A program made the position numbers and the translations under genes. From contig PALD01000054.1 in the NCBI GenBank assembly GCA_002710685.1, positions 124,001 through 188,000 on the forward strand: 64,000 bases of DNA, read 5' to 3'. Below are positions 1 through 8,975 of the stretch, piece by piece. Origin of the DNA: Cytophagaceae bacterium (GTDB lineage Bacteria; Bacteroidota; Bacteroidia; Flavobacteriales; Flavobacteriaceae). The notes below the pieces were generated by a model. It ran no database searches and had not been told where the DNA came from. It saw only the letters and a program-made list of their open reading frames with translations. Each line of letters opens with the position of its first letter. Positions within the stretch are counted from its first letter, which is position 1.

Positions 1-1
1 T

Positions 2-85
2 CTCTATAGAGCCTATTTTATTGAAGATATGGTTAGTGGCAACCTGGAGGTTTTCAAACGGGTCCCCTTGATTGCTGCCCAGTGA
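2..85 (+). CDS. C-terminal end of an unidentified gene cut by the window edge
   Basis: An open frame of 27 codons runs from the window edge to a TGA at 83-85 and encodes a tail ending VFKRVPLIAAQ. The following ~85 bases contain no other frame and lead into the promoter of the next gene, which fits a genuine gene end. Too little is visible to name a family. Confidence 0.4.
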   Translation, partial: LYRAYFIEDMVSGNLEVFKRVPLIAAQ

Positions 86-170
86 TAAGTATATGTTTTT
101 TAAGGGATTGATGGTATTTTTACTTCAGATATTTTAAGAGCAATTTAAGTAAAACAAGTGTACAAACTTA

Positions 171-178
171 TAATTTTG
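171..178 (+). promoter_or_regulatory. Bacteroidota -7 promoter element (TAATTTTG)
   Basis: TAATTTTG fits the Bacteroidota sigma-A -7 consensus TAnnTTTG exactly. It ends only 5 bases before the TTG start codon at 184, so the transcript would begin at or next to the start codon. Confidence 0.5.
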
Positions 179-183
179 AGCGA

Positions 184-930
184 TTGAAAATAGATAAAAA
201 CAAGGCTTTGGAGCAACTCCCACGTACCCAGAAAGATGCTAGGTGGGCATTTAATGTTTATTTGATTCTTGGAGCATTGTTTATATGTTCTCTAGTGGTG
301 TCAAACCTTATTTTTCAAAAGTTCTTTTACTGGGATTTCCTAGGGTATCATTTTGAGATTTCCGTAGGCATTTTACCCTATCCCGTTACCTTCTTGATTA
401 CGGACCTCATAAGCGAGATCTATGGTAAGAAACGGGCAAACCAGGTGGTCACGGCAGGGGTGTTTGCTTCGTTCTTTTCATTGTTGATAGTGTATGTCTC
501 AGATGTCGTGCCGGCAACTGCATGGTCTCCCATTGACAATACCTTGTTCTCAAAGGTCTTTGGCGCCACGGCCATTGCAGTGCTGGCTTCCATGTTGGCC
601 TATTTATTTGCACAATACCTGGATATTCAGTTGTTCCATTTCTGGAAAAAGTTGACAAAGGGCAAGCATTTATGGTTGCGCAATAATTTTTCAACCTTTT
701 TGAGCCAGTTTGTTGACACGTTTACCGTGCTGTTGCTCTTGTGCAGTTTTGGCAAGATTGATTGGGCACTGTTTGGGGGGTTGTTGCTTTCGGGCTTTTT
801 GTTCAAGGTGCTTGTGGCCGTGTGCGACACGCCATTTTTATACGCCGGGGTCCACGCTTTTAGAAGGCGGTTTGGGCTGGCACAGGGAGAAGAACTCACG
901 GTTGCTTTTCAATCACAACAAGAAAAATAA
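184..930 (+). CDS. queuosine precursor transporter (YhhQ/VUT family)
   Basis: A 248-residue integral membrane protein with about six hydrophobic helices. The segment LPYPVTFLITDLISEIYGK near residues 64-82 is the family hallmark of YhhQ-type (VUT) carriers, which import queuine or preQ precursors for tRNA modification. The cytoplasmic tail is charged and glutamine-rich. The start is TTG at 184; no in-frame ATG occurs before the first helix, though a TTG at 208 is an alternative. The gene ends 5 bases before the AsmA-like gene and is probably co-transcribed with it. The family call is firm; the exact substrate (preQ0, preQ1 or queuine) cannot be read from the sequence. Confidence 0.88.
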   Translation: MKIDKNKALEQLPRTQKDARWAFNVYLILGALFICSLVVSNLIFQKFFYWDFLGYHFEISVGILPYPVTFLITDLISEIYGKKRANQVVTAGVFASFFSLLIVYVSDVVPATAWSPIDNTLFSKVFGATAIAVLASMLAYLFAQYLDIQLFHFWKKLTKGKHLWLRNNFSTFLSQFVDTFTVLLLLCSFGKIDWALFGGLLLSGFLFKVLVAVCDTPFLYAGVHAFRRRFGLAQGEELTVAFQSQQEK

Positions 931-935
931 AAAAC

Positions 936-3605
936 ATGAAAAAGATATTTAAGATAGTAGGCATCATCATCGTGGTGCTCATCATAGGGTTGATACTGGC
1001 ACCCATTTTATTTCGCGGTCAGCTAGAGGATTTGCTTAAAAAGACCATAAATAAAAACCTGAACGCCACGGTTGCTTGGGAAGACCTTGATTTAAGCCTG
1101 TTCAAGAGCTTTCCTCAAGCAGCCCTGACCATCCAGGATTTTAGCGTGGTCAACAAGGCCCCATTTGAGGGGGATACCCTGGCAAAGGGCGCAGAGGCAC
1201 GCCTGGACATGGGCATCATGCAATTGTTTAAAAGTGGCGGCAAACCCATCAAGATTGACCAGTTTATACTCAATGATGCACTTATCAACATAGAGGTCGA
1301 TAGCCTGGGACGGGCAAATTATGATATCGCCATCAAGAATGAAGAGCAGGTGGATACCGCTTCCGCGGAAGCAAATAGCGGGGCATTTCAATTTGATGTG
1401 CAACATTATGAAATCAACGATAGCCGTGTAAACTACCTTGACCAGAGCACTAAAACCTTCATGAGGCTTACCCAGGTCAATCATGAAGGAACGGGCGATT
1501 TTTCGGCAGATGTCTCCAACCTGGAGACCCATACAGAGGCACAGGCCTCCTTTGACCTGGATGATGTGAACTATCTCAACAACCATACGGTAAAACTGGA
1601 TGCAGATTTTGAGATGGACCTCCAGAAACAACGATATACCTTCAAGGAAAACGAGGCATTTATCAATCAATTGCCGCTGGTTTTTGAAGGTTTTGTGCAA
1701 ATCAACGAAAATGATAATGACATTGACCTCTCATTTAAAACACCAGATAGTGATTTTAAAAATTTTCTTGCGGTAATCCCTGAAACGTATGCCAAAAACC
1801 TTGACGGGGTGGAGACCACGGGGGATTTTCGCGTAAGCGGAAAAATAAAGGGGAAGGTCGATGAAGAGCATATCCCCACACTTGATATCAGCATTGCATC
1901 AAACAATGCGGCATTTAAATATCCCGATCTTCCCAAAAAAGTCGAGAATATCGTGATTGATGCGCAGGTGCTCAATGAAACTGGCCTGGTTGACGATACA
2001 TATTTAAGACTGGGCAACCTTACCTTTAAGATTGATCAAGACGTATTTGCCGCAAACGGCCGTATCGACAGGTTGACCACAAACCCCCTTGTTGATCTTG
2101 CGCTCAAGGGAAGGTTGAACCTGGCAAATCTTGAAAAGGCGTACCCGCTGGAGCTGGATCAGGATTTCAATGGCATCCTCAATGTAGATATGACGGCAAA
2201 TTTTGACATGGAAAGCGTTGAGAAGGAACGGTATCAAAACATCAAGACCACGGGCAAGGCAAACCTGAAGGATTTTAACTATGCCTCGCCCGAGCTGCCA
2301 AAACCCATAAGCATTGCCGAGACTGATATAACCTTCAACCCTGGTACCATCACATTGAACAAGATGCAGGCCAAGACGGGCAATACAGATCTACAGGTAA
2401 CGGGAAGCATTGATAACCTGATACCATTTTTGGTTTCTGATCAAGATTTAAAAGGGCGCTTCAATGTGAACAGTAACACCATAAACCTGAATGATTTTAT
2501 GGTTTCTGAGACCAAGACGGTGACTGATGAAAATGCCTCTGGAGGCACCAAGGAGGTGGCCACGGGTGACCAGGCCATAAAGATCCCTTCTTTTCTGGAT
2601 GCTGAACTCAACTTTAAGGCCGGCAAGGTAATCTATGATGACCTGGTGCTTGAGAATGCTTCAGGTAATTTGACCGTGCGGGATGAGGCTGCTTCCATTA
2701 ATGATATACAGTCCAGTATTTTTGGTGGCAAGATTGCCCTTAACGGTAATGTAAGCACCAAGACTGATGTGCCAACATTTGGCATGAAACTGGACCTGAG
2801 CGATATTGATATTGACCAGTCTTTTGAAGGGCTTGACTTGTTAAGGTCCCTTGCGCCCATTGCCAAGGCTTTACAGGGCGCGTTGAACACGACCATACAC
2901 CTTAACGGCAATCTTAATAATGACCTGACACCGGTACTCACCTCACTTGCGGGTGATGCTTTTGCACAACTTCTTGGCGCTGAGCTTGAAACGGATAAGA
3001 TGCCCTTGTTGACCTTGCTGGACAGCAAGCTCGATTTTATCAACCTGGATAAGATTGATTTAAATAAACTCAAGACCAACCTGACCTTTAAAGATGGCCT
3101 TGTTTCGGTAAAGCCTTTTGATTTTAACATCAAGGGTATTAAAATAGGGGTAAGTGGATCTCACAGCTTTCAAAATGAGATGAACTATAACCTCTCGCTG
3201 GATATGCCAGGTAAATACCTAGGCAGCAAGGTGGGCGGTACACTTGCCCAGTTGAGTAATATTGACCTAGATAATTTTACCGTAGAACTTCCCATAAACA
3301 TATCAGGAAGTTTTAATAGTCCCAAGGTTGCCGTGAATACAGAAAAGGCCGTTACAGAACTTACCTCTGCAATTGTCGCGACTCAAAAAGATAAGCTACA
3401 GGCCAAGGGAGAAGAGAAGGTAACGGAAGCTCTGGGTAAACTATTGGGCAACAAGACCGCTACTGCAGATACCGTTAAGGCCACGGGCACTGCCACAAAA
3501 AAAGATACTTTGTTACAATCTCAAACAACACAAAAGATTGTCAAGGATGTTTTGGGAGGCCTGCTCAACAAGACCAAGAAAAAGCAGGACACAACAGGTA
3601 ATTAA
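936..3605 (+). CDS. AsmA family protein
   Basis: An 889-residue protein with one N-terminal transmembrane helix (about residues 5-27) and a long, beta-rich periplasmic region typical of AsmA/TamB-like proteins. In other bacteria this superfamily shapes outer-membrane composition, probably by moving phospholipids across the periplasm. The AsmA N-terminal signature (helix, then a charged segment and a SFPQAALTIQDF-type strand) is followed by repeated strand-turn segments and a C-terminal AsmA_2-type region around 550-780. The last ~80 residues are low-complexity and rich in Ala, Lys and Thr. A palindrome of the dispersed family lies at 1359-1372. The specific role is not known. Confidence 0.85.
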   Translation: MKKIFKIVGIIIVVLIIGLILAPILFRGQLEDLLKKTINKNLNATVAWEDLDLSLFKSFPQAALTIQDFSVVNKAPFEGDTLAKGAEARLDMGIMQLFKSGGKPIKIDQFILNDALINIEVDSLGRANYDIAIKNEEQVDTASAEANSGAFQFDVQHYEINDSRVNYLDQSTKTFMRLTQVNHEGTGDFSADVSNLETHTEAQASFDLDDVNYLNNHTVKLDADFEMDLQKQRYTFKENEAFINQLPLVFEGFVQINENDNDIDLSFKTPDSDFKNFLAVIPETYAKNLDGVETTGDFRVSGKIKGKVDEEHIPTLDISIASNNAAFKYPDLPKKVENIVIDAQVLNETGLVDDTYLRLGNLTFKIDQDVFAANGRIDRLTTNPLVDLALKGRLNLANLEKAYPLELDQDFNGILNVDMTANFDMESVEKERYQNIKTTGKANLKDFNYASPELPKPISIAETDITFNPGTITLNKMQAKTGNTDLQVTGSIDNLIPFLVSDQDLKGRFNVNSNTINLNDFMVSETKTVTDENASGGTKEVATGDQAIKIPSFLDAELNFKAGKVIYDDLVLENASGNLTVRDEAASINDIQSSIFGGKIALNGNVSTKTDVPTFGMKLDLSDIDIDQSFEGLDLLRSLAPIAKALQGALNTTIHLNGNLNNDLTPVLTSLAGDAFAQLLGAELETDKMPLLTLLDSKLDFINLDKIDLNKLKTNLTFKDGLVSVKPFDFNIKGIKIGVSGSHSFQNEMNYNLSLDMPGKYLGSKVGGTLAQLSNIDLDNFTVELPINISGSFNSPKVAVNTEKAVTELTSAIVATQKDKLQAKGEEKVTEALGKLLGNKTATADTVKATGTATKKDTLLQSQTTQKIVKDVLGGLLNKTKKKQDTTGN
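1359..1372. repeat. dispersed palindrome copy (GCTTCCGCGGAAGC)
   Basis: Perfect 14-bp palindrome inside the AsmA-like gene; in frame it encodes ASAEA. Confidence 0.7.
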
Positions 3606-3610
3606 AACAA

Positions 3611-3636
3611 AAAGGCCCTCGATGAGGGCCTTTTTT
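3611..3636. terminator. bidirectional intrinsic terminator
   Basis: A 9-bp perfect stem, AAGGCCCTC / GAGGGCCTT, with loop GAT is followed by T6 on the plus strand and flanked by A-rich sequence on the other side. It sits between the convergent AsmA-like and OmpA-like genes and can serve both. Confidence 0.9.
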
Positions 3637-3648
3637 ATTTCTTAAATC

Positions 3649-5643
3649 TTATTCCTGTGGCGGGTCAGACCTTAGTTCTTCACCACCTAAACTGGTAACA
3701 ATAAATTCAGAACGTCTGTTGAGCTGGTGCTCTTCTTCGGTACATTCTACACCGTTGCTACACTTGTTTATAAGTTGGCTTTCGCCAAAACCTTTCCCGG
3801 ATATCCGCTCTCGCTCAATGCCCCGGCTCACGATATAATCAGCTGTGGAACGCGCCCTTTTGTCTGATAGGATCATGTTGTACTGGTCATTACCACGACT
3901 ATCTGTATGTGAGCGAATTTCCACGACCATACCGGGGTTGGTCTCCATTACCGCGATGACTTTTACCAGTTCAATGGCAGCATCAGGGCGTATGTTGAAC
4001 CTGTCAAAGTCAAAATAGATAGGTTTCAGGTTGAGCAGTTTTGCAAGGTCATCCCCTTCATTGACCTTGGTGATCCTAGGATCTAGAAGCAGTTCAACTT
4101 CTCTTATCTCATTGTTTCTTTTTGTGACAACATGGTCCTCAGCAGAGAAATAATCAGGCTCGTCCGCGCGGATGAGTTTTTCCACGTTGCAATCAGTATT
4201 TATCCTCACCTTGCCATTTTCATCGACTTTCAATGTTTGCTCAACATTAGAATCAGCATCCATTAGGATCACCGTGGCATTGGGCAAAGGTTCTAGGGTC
4301 TCACTATCCTTGACCACGACGTCCAGTATGGTATTGCACACCGGTTCTGGTTTTGGCTCGCGCGTGAAGCTAAAGATATCATCACTACCCATACCATAAT
4401 ACCTATTTGATGAGAAATAGCCCTTGTTTTGAGATTCATCCACGATAAATGCAAAATCATCCTGCGGGCTATTAACTGGCTCTCCCAGGTTTATGACATA
4501 GGCGATATCACCGTTCTTGTCCTTTGCGGCAACATATACATCAAGTCCTCCTAGGCCTGGACGCCCATCTGATGAGAAATAAAGATTGCCTTTCTTACTT
4601 AGGAATGGGAAGTTCTCACGGCCTTCGGTATTGATAACGTTCCCCAGGTTTTGAGGTTCGCCATACTCATCATCTCCCTTGATGTCCACATACCATATGT
4701 CTGACTGTCCCAGGCTTCCCTCCATGTCAGAAGAGAAATAGAGTTTTTTGCCGTCAGGGCTGATTGCTGGGTGCGACACGGAATAGGAATCATCATTAAA
4801 AGGAAGCTCCTTTGCTGAGCTCCATCCATCTCCCCGTTTTACGGAAGTATAGATTTTAAGGCGGGTGGTACCATTGGCATCCCGTCTTTTTACACCGTGG
4901 TTATAATTGTTTCTTGTAAAATATACCCTGTTGCCATCAGCAGTAAAAACAGCTGAAGATTCATGAAATGGGGTGTTGAGGTCCTTGAGGAACTTTTCGG
5001 GCTTGCCCACCTCACCGGTTTCTGCATCGATGGGGGCTTCATAAAAGTCTAGGAATGGCTCATAGTTCCAGGTATGTATTTTTTTTGAAAAGTTGCCCGT
5101 ATCACGGGATGAGGCAAAAATCAGTTTGCCTTCATAGATGGTCGTGCCAAAATCAGAATACCTGGAGTTCATCCTCCTTAGGTTTTCTACTTTATAATCA
5201 CTATCTGTATAACTTATACCCTGCAGGTAGTTGGGTTCTTCTTTAAAAAGGTCGGCACGCAGGTCAGTTCCCTTGAGTTCCATGAACTTCTTCATGATCT
5301 CGTCAGATTTCTTATAATCTTTTGCGGCCTTTAATGTCTGTGCATATCTAAAGTAATATTCAGGTGTGGTTTCCTCGGGATACATTTCCACAAGTTTGCC
5401 ATACCATTTTGCACCATCTTCATAGAGACCGTTAAAATAATATGAGTCACCTAACTTTCTAAATAGCTCAGGAGAGGTTTGCCCTTCTTCTGCAAGTCTT
5501 AAATAGATGCGCTGCGCATCGATAAAAGCATACTGTTTAAATTTTTTGTTAGCCTTTTCAAGTTCTTTGTCCTGGGCATGCATCACGTGTGAACAGCAGA
5601 GTGCTAAGGCTATAATCAAAAAAAATCTGGGGTAAATTTTCAT
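3649..5643 (-). CDS. OmpA family protein with TPR, PD40 propeller and CarboxypepD_reg domains (PorE-like)
   Basis: A 664-residue envelope protein. The order is signal peptide (1-24, ending HAQ), TPR-like helices (about 25-140), WD40-like/PD40 beta-propeller repeats with the SPDGKKLYFSS motif (about 160-440), a CarboxypepD_reg-like beta-sandwich (about 450-540), and a C-terminal OmpA domain (about 545-655) with the peptidoglycan-binding NIRPDA and HTDSRG motifs. This architecture is that of the type IX secretion accessory protein PorE and its many paralogues, which anchor outer-membrane machines to peptidoglycan. No PorP/SprF-like partner is next to it, so a secretion role is only possible. 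The start at 5643 is chosen because it begins the signal peptide MKIYPRFFL. Confidence 0.87.
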   Translation of the reverse strand: MKIYPRFFLIIALALCCSHVMHAQDKELEKANKKFKQYAFIDAQRIYLRLAEEGQTSPELFRKLGDSYYFNGLYEDGAKWYGKLVEMYPEETTPEYYFRYAQTLKAAKDYKKSDEIMKKFMELKGTDLRADLFKEEPNYLQGISYTDSDYKVENLRRMNSRYSDFGTTIYEGKLIFASSRDTGNFSKKIHTWNYEPFLDFYEAPIDAETGEVGKPEKFLKDLNTPFHESSAVFTADGNRVYFTRNNYNHGVKRRDANGTTRLKIYTSVKRGDGWSSAKELPFNDDSYSVSHPAISPDGKKLYFSSDMEGSLGQSDIWYVDIKGDDEYGEPQNLGNVINTEGRENFPFLSKKGNLYFSSDGRPGLGGLDVYVAAKDKNGDIAYVINLGEPVNSPQDDFAFIVDESQNKGYFSSNRYYGMGSDDIFSFTREPKPEPVCNTILDVVVKDSETLEPLPNATVILMDADSNVEQTLKVDENGKVRINTDCNVEKLIRADEPDYFSAEDHVVTKRNNEIREVELLLDPRITKVNEGDDLAKLLNLKPIYFDFDRFNIRPDAAIELVKVIAVMETNPGMVVEIRSHTDSRGNDQYNMILSDKRARSTADYIVSRGIERERISGKGFGESQLINKCSNGVECTEEEHQLNRRSEFIVTSLGGEELRSDPPQE

Positions 5644-5823
5644 TATACGATACTGGCTTAAAGATGAGTGAATTACCATTCAAATATATGAAAAGGAAAT
5701 TGTGAAAAACAAGCCTTTGGGGAATTAACTGGTAAAAAGGGGAAAAACACCCGTAAATCAAGTTTTTTACCCCAAATACATTTAAGAATTACTCCCTGGT
5801 GAGCTTAAAATTTTCATGTTGAC

Positions 5824-5831
5824 TATCTTTG
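5824..5831 (+). promoter_or_regulatory. Bacteroidota -7 promoter element (TATCTTTG)
   Basis: A perfect TAnnTTTG match placed 17 bases before the nitroreductase ATG at 5849. Its position argues against the earlier in-frame start at 5816, which would lie upstream of the transcript. No convincing -33 TTG is present. Confidence 0.55.
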
Positions 5832-5848
5832 AAAAAACAATATTTTCA

Positions 5849-6412
5849 ATGAAAAATCTCTTTAACCTTATCAAGCACCGCAGGTCTATTTTCCCAGAGC
5901 AATACCTTGATGAACCCATAGAAAAGGAAATCATTCATAAGCTTCTTGAAGCCGCTAACTGGGCACCCACGCACAAGCGTACCGAGCCATGGAGGTTCAA
6001 GATTTTTATGGATGCCTCAAGAGATTCCCTGAGTGACGCTTTCGCGGAAGCGTACAAGAAGGTAACGCCTGAGGATAAATTCTCAGATTTTAAGATGAAA
6101 AACCTAACCTCAAAGCCAAAACTCTCTGGTGCTGTGATCGCGATATGCATGCTGCGTGATCCCAAGGAGAGCCTGCCTGAATGGGAAGAGGTCGCATCAG
6201 TGGCCATGGCAGTACAAAATATGTGGCTCATGGCCAGCTCGCTAGACCTGGGTTCATACTGGAGTTCTCCCGGCTTGATGAGTGAAATGAGCGAGTTCCT
6301 TAATCTTGCTGAAGGAGAAAAATGCCTGGGGTTCTTCTATCTTGGATATTATGATATTGAAAAGCCAGAAGGCAAGCGCGGTGCTATTGATGAAAAGGTG
6401 GAGTGGAGGTAG
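5849..6412 (+). CDS. nitroreductase family protein
   Basis: A 187-residue FMN-dependent oxidoreductase of the nitroreductase fold. Visible signatures are the N-terminal phosphate-binding HRRSIFPEQY segment, the AANWAPTHKRTEPWRF motif and the glycine-containing GFFYLGYYD strand near the C-terminus. Such enzymes reduce nitro compounds, quinones or flavins with NAD(P)H; the substrate here is unknown. The gene stands alone on this strand, and its stop codon directly abuts the stop codon of the convergent amidohydrolase. A dispersed palindrome at 6037-6052 encodes AFAEA inside the gene. Confidence 0.88.
   Translation: MKNLFNLIKHRRSIFPEQYLDEPIEKEIIHKLLEAANWAPTHKRTEPWRFKIFMDASRDSLSDAFAEAYKKVTPEDKFSDFKMKNLTSKPKLSGAVIAICMLRDPKESLPEWEEVASVAMAVQNMWLMASSLDLGSYWSSPGLMSEMSEFLNLAEGEKCLGFFYLGYYDIEKPEGKRGAIDEKVEWR
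6037..6052. repeat. dispersed palindrome copy (CGCTTTCGCGGAAGCG)
   Basis: 16 bases with one mismatched pair, inside the nitroreductase gene; encodes AFAEA. Confidence 0.75.
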
Positions 6413-7693
6413 CTAGTCTTTGGGACACTTGTAGACCATACCATTCTTCATCACAAAGACCACATCAAGTATAAAGTCTATATGCTCCAGCGGATTGCTG
6501 GGCACGGCAAGGATGTCAGCATATTTGCCCGGGGAAAGCACGCCCAGTTTGTCATTGCGCAGCACCTTTGCATTTGTGATGGTGGCACTCTGTATGGCCT
6601 CCATGGCGGGCATACCGGCCTCAACCATATAGATAAATTCCTTGGCGTTATCCCCATGTGGAAATACACCTGCATCTGTGCCAAAGGCAATATTGACTCC
6701 TTTTTTATAGGCCCTGGCAAAGGTATTTTGAATCTGAGGGCCTATTTCTAAAGCTTTAGGGACAATAATGGCGGGATAGTAGCCGTCAATTTTAGCTTTG
6801 TCTGCCACATACATACCTGCTGAAATCGTGGGTACATAATATGTATCATGCTCTTTCATGAGGGCCATGGTCTCATCGCTCATGAGCGTGCCGTGCTCAA
6901 TGGTCCTTACACCAGCACGCACAGCTCTCTGCATACCGTCATCGCCATGGGCATGGGCGGCAACTTCCATGTCATAGTCTTTGGCGGTTTGCACTACGGC
7001 TTCAATTTCTTCTACGGTAAATTGAGGATTCTGGCCGTTTTTTGCAACGCTGAGCACACCACCCGTTGCCGTGATTTTAATCCAGTCAGCGCCATTTTTA
7101 TACCGTTGCCTCACGGCTTTACGGGCATCATCCACACTATTTACCACACCTTCTTTGGGCCCTGGGTCGCCCATAAGTTCTTTTTTCATGCCGTTGGTAG
7201 GGTCTGCGTGGCCGCCGGTGGTTCCCAGGGCTTTCTCGGCCGTGTAAATCCGTGGGCCGGTCACGAGTCCATTGTTGATGGCATTCCTTAGGGAAACATT
7301 CACGCCGCTACCGCCCAGGTCCCTAACCGTGGTGAAGCCTGACATCAGGGTGCGTTCTGCAATTTCCTGGGCCTTGTAGGCAATATCAGCTTCATTGAGC
7401 GTGAATTCTTCAAGGTATTGGGTGGGGCTGGTTTCTCCTTCTATATGCACGTGCATATCTATAAAACCTGGCATCACGGTATATTTCTGGAGGTTGATGA
7501 CCTCGCCTTGACCTTCTTGATATCCATTTAATATCTCGGCTATGGTATCCGCTTTGACCACAATGGTTTTTTCCTTGAGGATCTTACCATTTTCTGTATC
7601 TATGATTTCACCACATTGCAAATACGTGGTTTGTGCCAATATGGCTTTCGCCGAAAGGCATAAAAGAAATGCGAGAAGGTATTTTTTTATCAT
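6413..7693 (-). CDS. secreted metal-dependent amidohydrolase (imidazolonepropionase/prolidase-like)
   Basis: A 426-residue protein with a signal peptide (1-21, ending ILAQ) and an amidohydrolase TIM barrel. Metal-site residues are all present: H81 and H83 (DMHVH), a likely carboxylated lysine K206 (WIKITATGG), H247 and H249 (AHAHG), H267 (EHG) and D340 (GTDAG). Close relatives are annotated as Xaa-Pro dipeptidases or imidazolonepropionase-like hydrolases acting on small peptides or acylated amino acids; no substrate can be assigned. Its ATG overlaps the end of the upstream DegT aminotransferase gene by 4 bases (ATGA), so the two form an operon. A dispersed palindrome encodes part of the signal peptide (CLSAKA). 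Confidence 0.87.
   Translation of the reverse strand: MIKKYLLAFLLCLSAKAILAQTTYLQCGEIIDTENGKILKEKTIVVKADTIAEILNGYQEGQGEVINLQKYTVMPGFIDMHVHIEGETSPTQYLEEFTLNEADIAYKAQEIAERTLMSGFTTVRDLGGSGVNVSLRNAINNGLVTGPRIYTAEKALGTTGGHADPTNGMKKELMGDPGPKEGVVNSVDDARKAVRQRYKNGADWIKITATGGVLSVAKNGQNPQFTVEEIEAVVQTAKDYDMEVAAHAHGDDGMQRAVRAGVRTIEHGTLMSDETMALMKEHDTYYVPTISAGMYVADKAKIDGYYPAIIVPKALEIGPQIQNTFARAYKKGVNIAFGTDAGVFPHGDNAKEFIYMVEAGMPAMEAIQSATITNAKVLRNDKLGVLSPGKYADILAVPSNPLEHIDFILDVVFVMKNGMVYKCPKD
7645..7660. repeat. dispersed palindrome copy (GCTTTCGCCGAAAGGC)
   Basis: Even-shifted variant in the signal-peptide region of the amidohydrolase; on the coding strand it encodes LSAKA. Confidence 0.7.
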
Positions 7694-8823
7694 GAGTCGA
7701 GAAATTGAAGAATCTTCTCGCTAATATAGTTAATTTGTTCTTCTTCAAGCTCTGTATGCATGGGCAGGGAGATGACTTCCTTTGCCAGGCGGTTTGTCAC
7801 GGTAAAATCTTCTTCTTTGTAGCGCGCATCACGATATGCCTTTTGCAGGTGTAGCGGGATAGGGTAATAAACACCGCAGGGGATACCTTCTGCATTGAGG
7901 AATTTTACAATTTCGTCGCGGTTTGCATCCTTAATGACAAGAGTATATTGATGAAAGACATGGCTGTCATCATCCCCATTTAAGCTGGGGGTAATTATAT
8001 TGGGATGGTTTTGTAAACGTTCAGTATATTTTTTGGCGGAAGCCAAACGCTTTGCATTGTATGTGTCCAGATGAGGAAGTTTTGCTCTTAAAACCGCAGC
8101 TTGAAGCGAGTCTAGCCTGGAGTTAACCCCTACCACATCATGGTGATAACGCTCATACATGCCGTGGTTCACGATGCCGCGTATGGTGTGTGCAAGTGCA
8201 TCATCATTTGTGAATATTGCGCCACCATCACCATAGCAACCCAGGTTTTTAGAAGGGAAGAACGATGTGCTTGACACATGGCCTATTGTCCCTGTTTTTG
8301 ATTTTGAACCATCAGCATGTGTATAATTTGCGCCTATGCCCTGCGCATTATCTTCTATAACATAGAGGTTGTGCTCTTTTGCTATGGTCATAATAGCGTC
8401 CATATCTGCTGTTTGACCAAAGAGATGTACTGGCACAATGGCCTTGGTTTTAGGGGTAATGGCTTTCTTGATGGCTTCGATATCAATGTTAAATGAAACC
8501 GGGTCAACATCTACCAGAACAGGGGTAAGTTGCAAGAGTGCAATAACCTCTACGGTAGCTGCAAAAGTAAAATCTGCGGTGATGACCTCGTCGCCGGGTT
8601 TAAGGCCTAGGCCCATCATGGCAATTTGCAGGGCATCAGTGCCATTTGCACATGGGATGACGTGTTTTACAGCAAGATATTCTTCTAGTTCCTTTTGAAA
8701 AGCGTGTACCTGGGGGCCGTTTATAAAAGCGGCATTTTCAAGAACCTCGTTAAAAGAATTGTTTATTTCCTCTTTTATACCTGCATATTGACCTACAAGG
8801 TCAACCATTTGAATTTTTTTCAT
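7690..8823 (-). CDS. DegT/DnrJ/EryC1/StrS family aminotransferase
   Basis: A 377-residue PLP-dependent sugar aminotransferase. Visible are the PLP-phosphate-binding region [20 protein letters not shown], the acidic [11 protein letters not shown] strand, and the Schiff-base lysine K192 in [14 protein letters not shown]. Family members transfer an amino group from glutamate to keto-sugar nucleotides used in surface polysaccharide or glycan synthesis. No glycosyltransferase or sugar-nucleotide gene adjoins it, although the Kdo transferase waaA starts divergently about 150 bases away. It is translationally coupled to the downstream amidohydrolase. The substrate is unknown. Confidence 0.88.
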   Translation of the reverse strand: MKKIQMVDLVGQYAGIKEEINNSFNEVLENAAFINGPQVHAFQKELEEYLAVKHVIPCANGTDALQIAMMGLGLKPGDEVITADFTFAATVEVIALLQLTPVLVDVDPVSFNIDIEAIKKAITPKTKAIVPVHLFGQTADMDAIMTIAKEHNLYVIEDNAQGIGANYTHADGSKSKTGTIGHVSSTSFFPSKNLGCYGDGGAIFTNDDALAHTIRGIVNHGMYERYHHDVVGVNSRLDSLQAAVLRAKLPHLDTYNAKRLASAKKYTERLQNHPNIITPSLNGDDDSHVFHQYTLVIKDANRDEIVKFLNAEGIPCGVYYPIPLHLQKAYRDARYKEEDFTVTNRLAKEVISLPMHTELEEEQINYISEKILQFLDS

Positions 8824-8975
8824 CTGCGAAATTTGAGCCCAAAAACTTAAAAATCAACATCATAAATCTATACTGGGCCTAGATTGTGGAATAAGTTATT
8901 TGTCTCACGAAATTACAAAATAACATGCTATTGCCAATGGGGTTTTAGTTTTTGCGAAAAGCCTAATTTTACCCC

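Noticed and set aside
1092..1700. Long open frame on the minus strand inside the AsmA-like gene
   Set aside because: It is antisense to a well-supported gene, has no recognisable protein pattern and arises from codon bias; the same holds for the other antisense frames over etfA, etfB, hppA, amidohydrolase and cobA.
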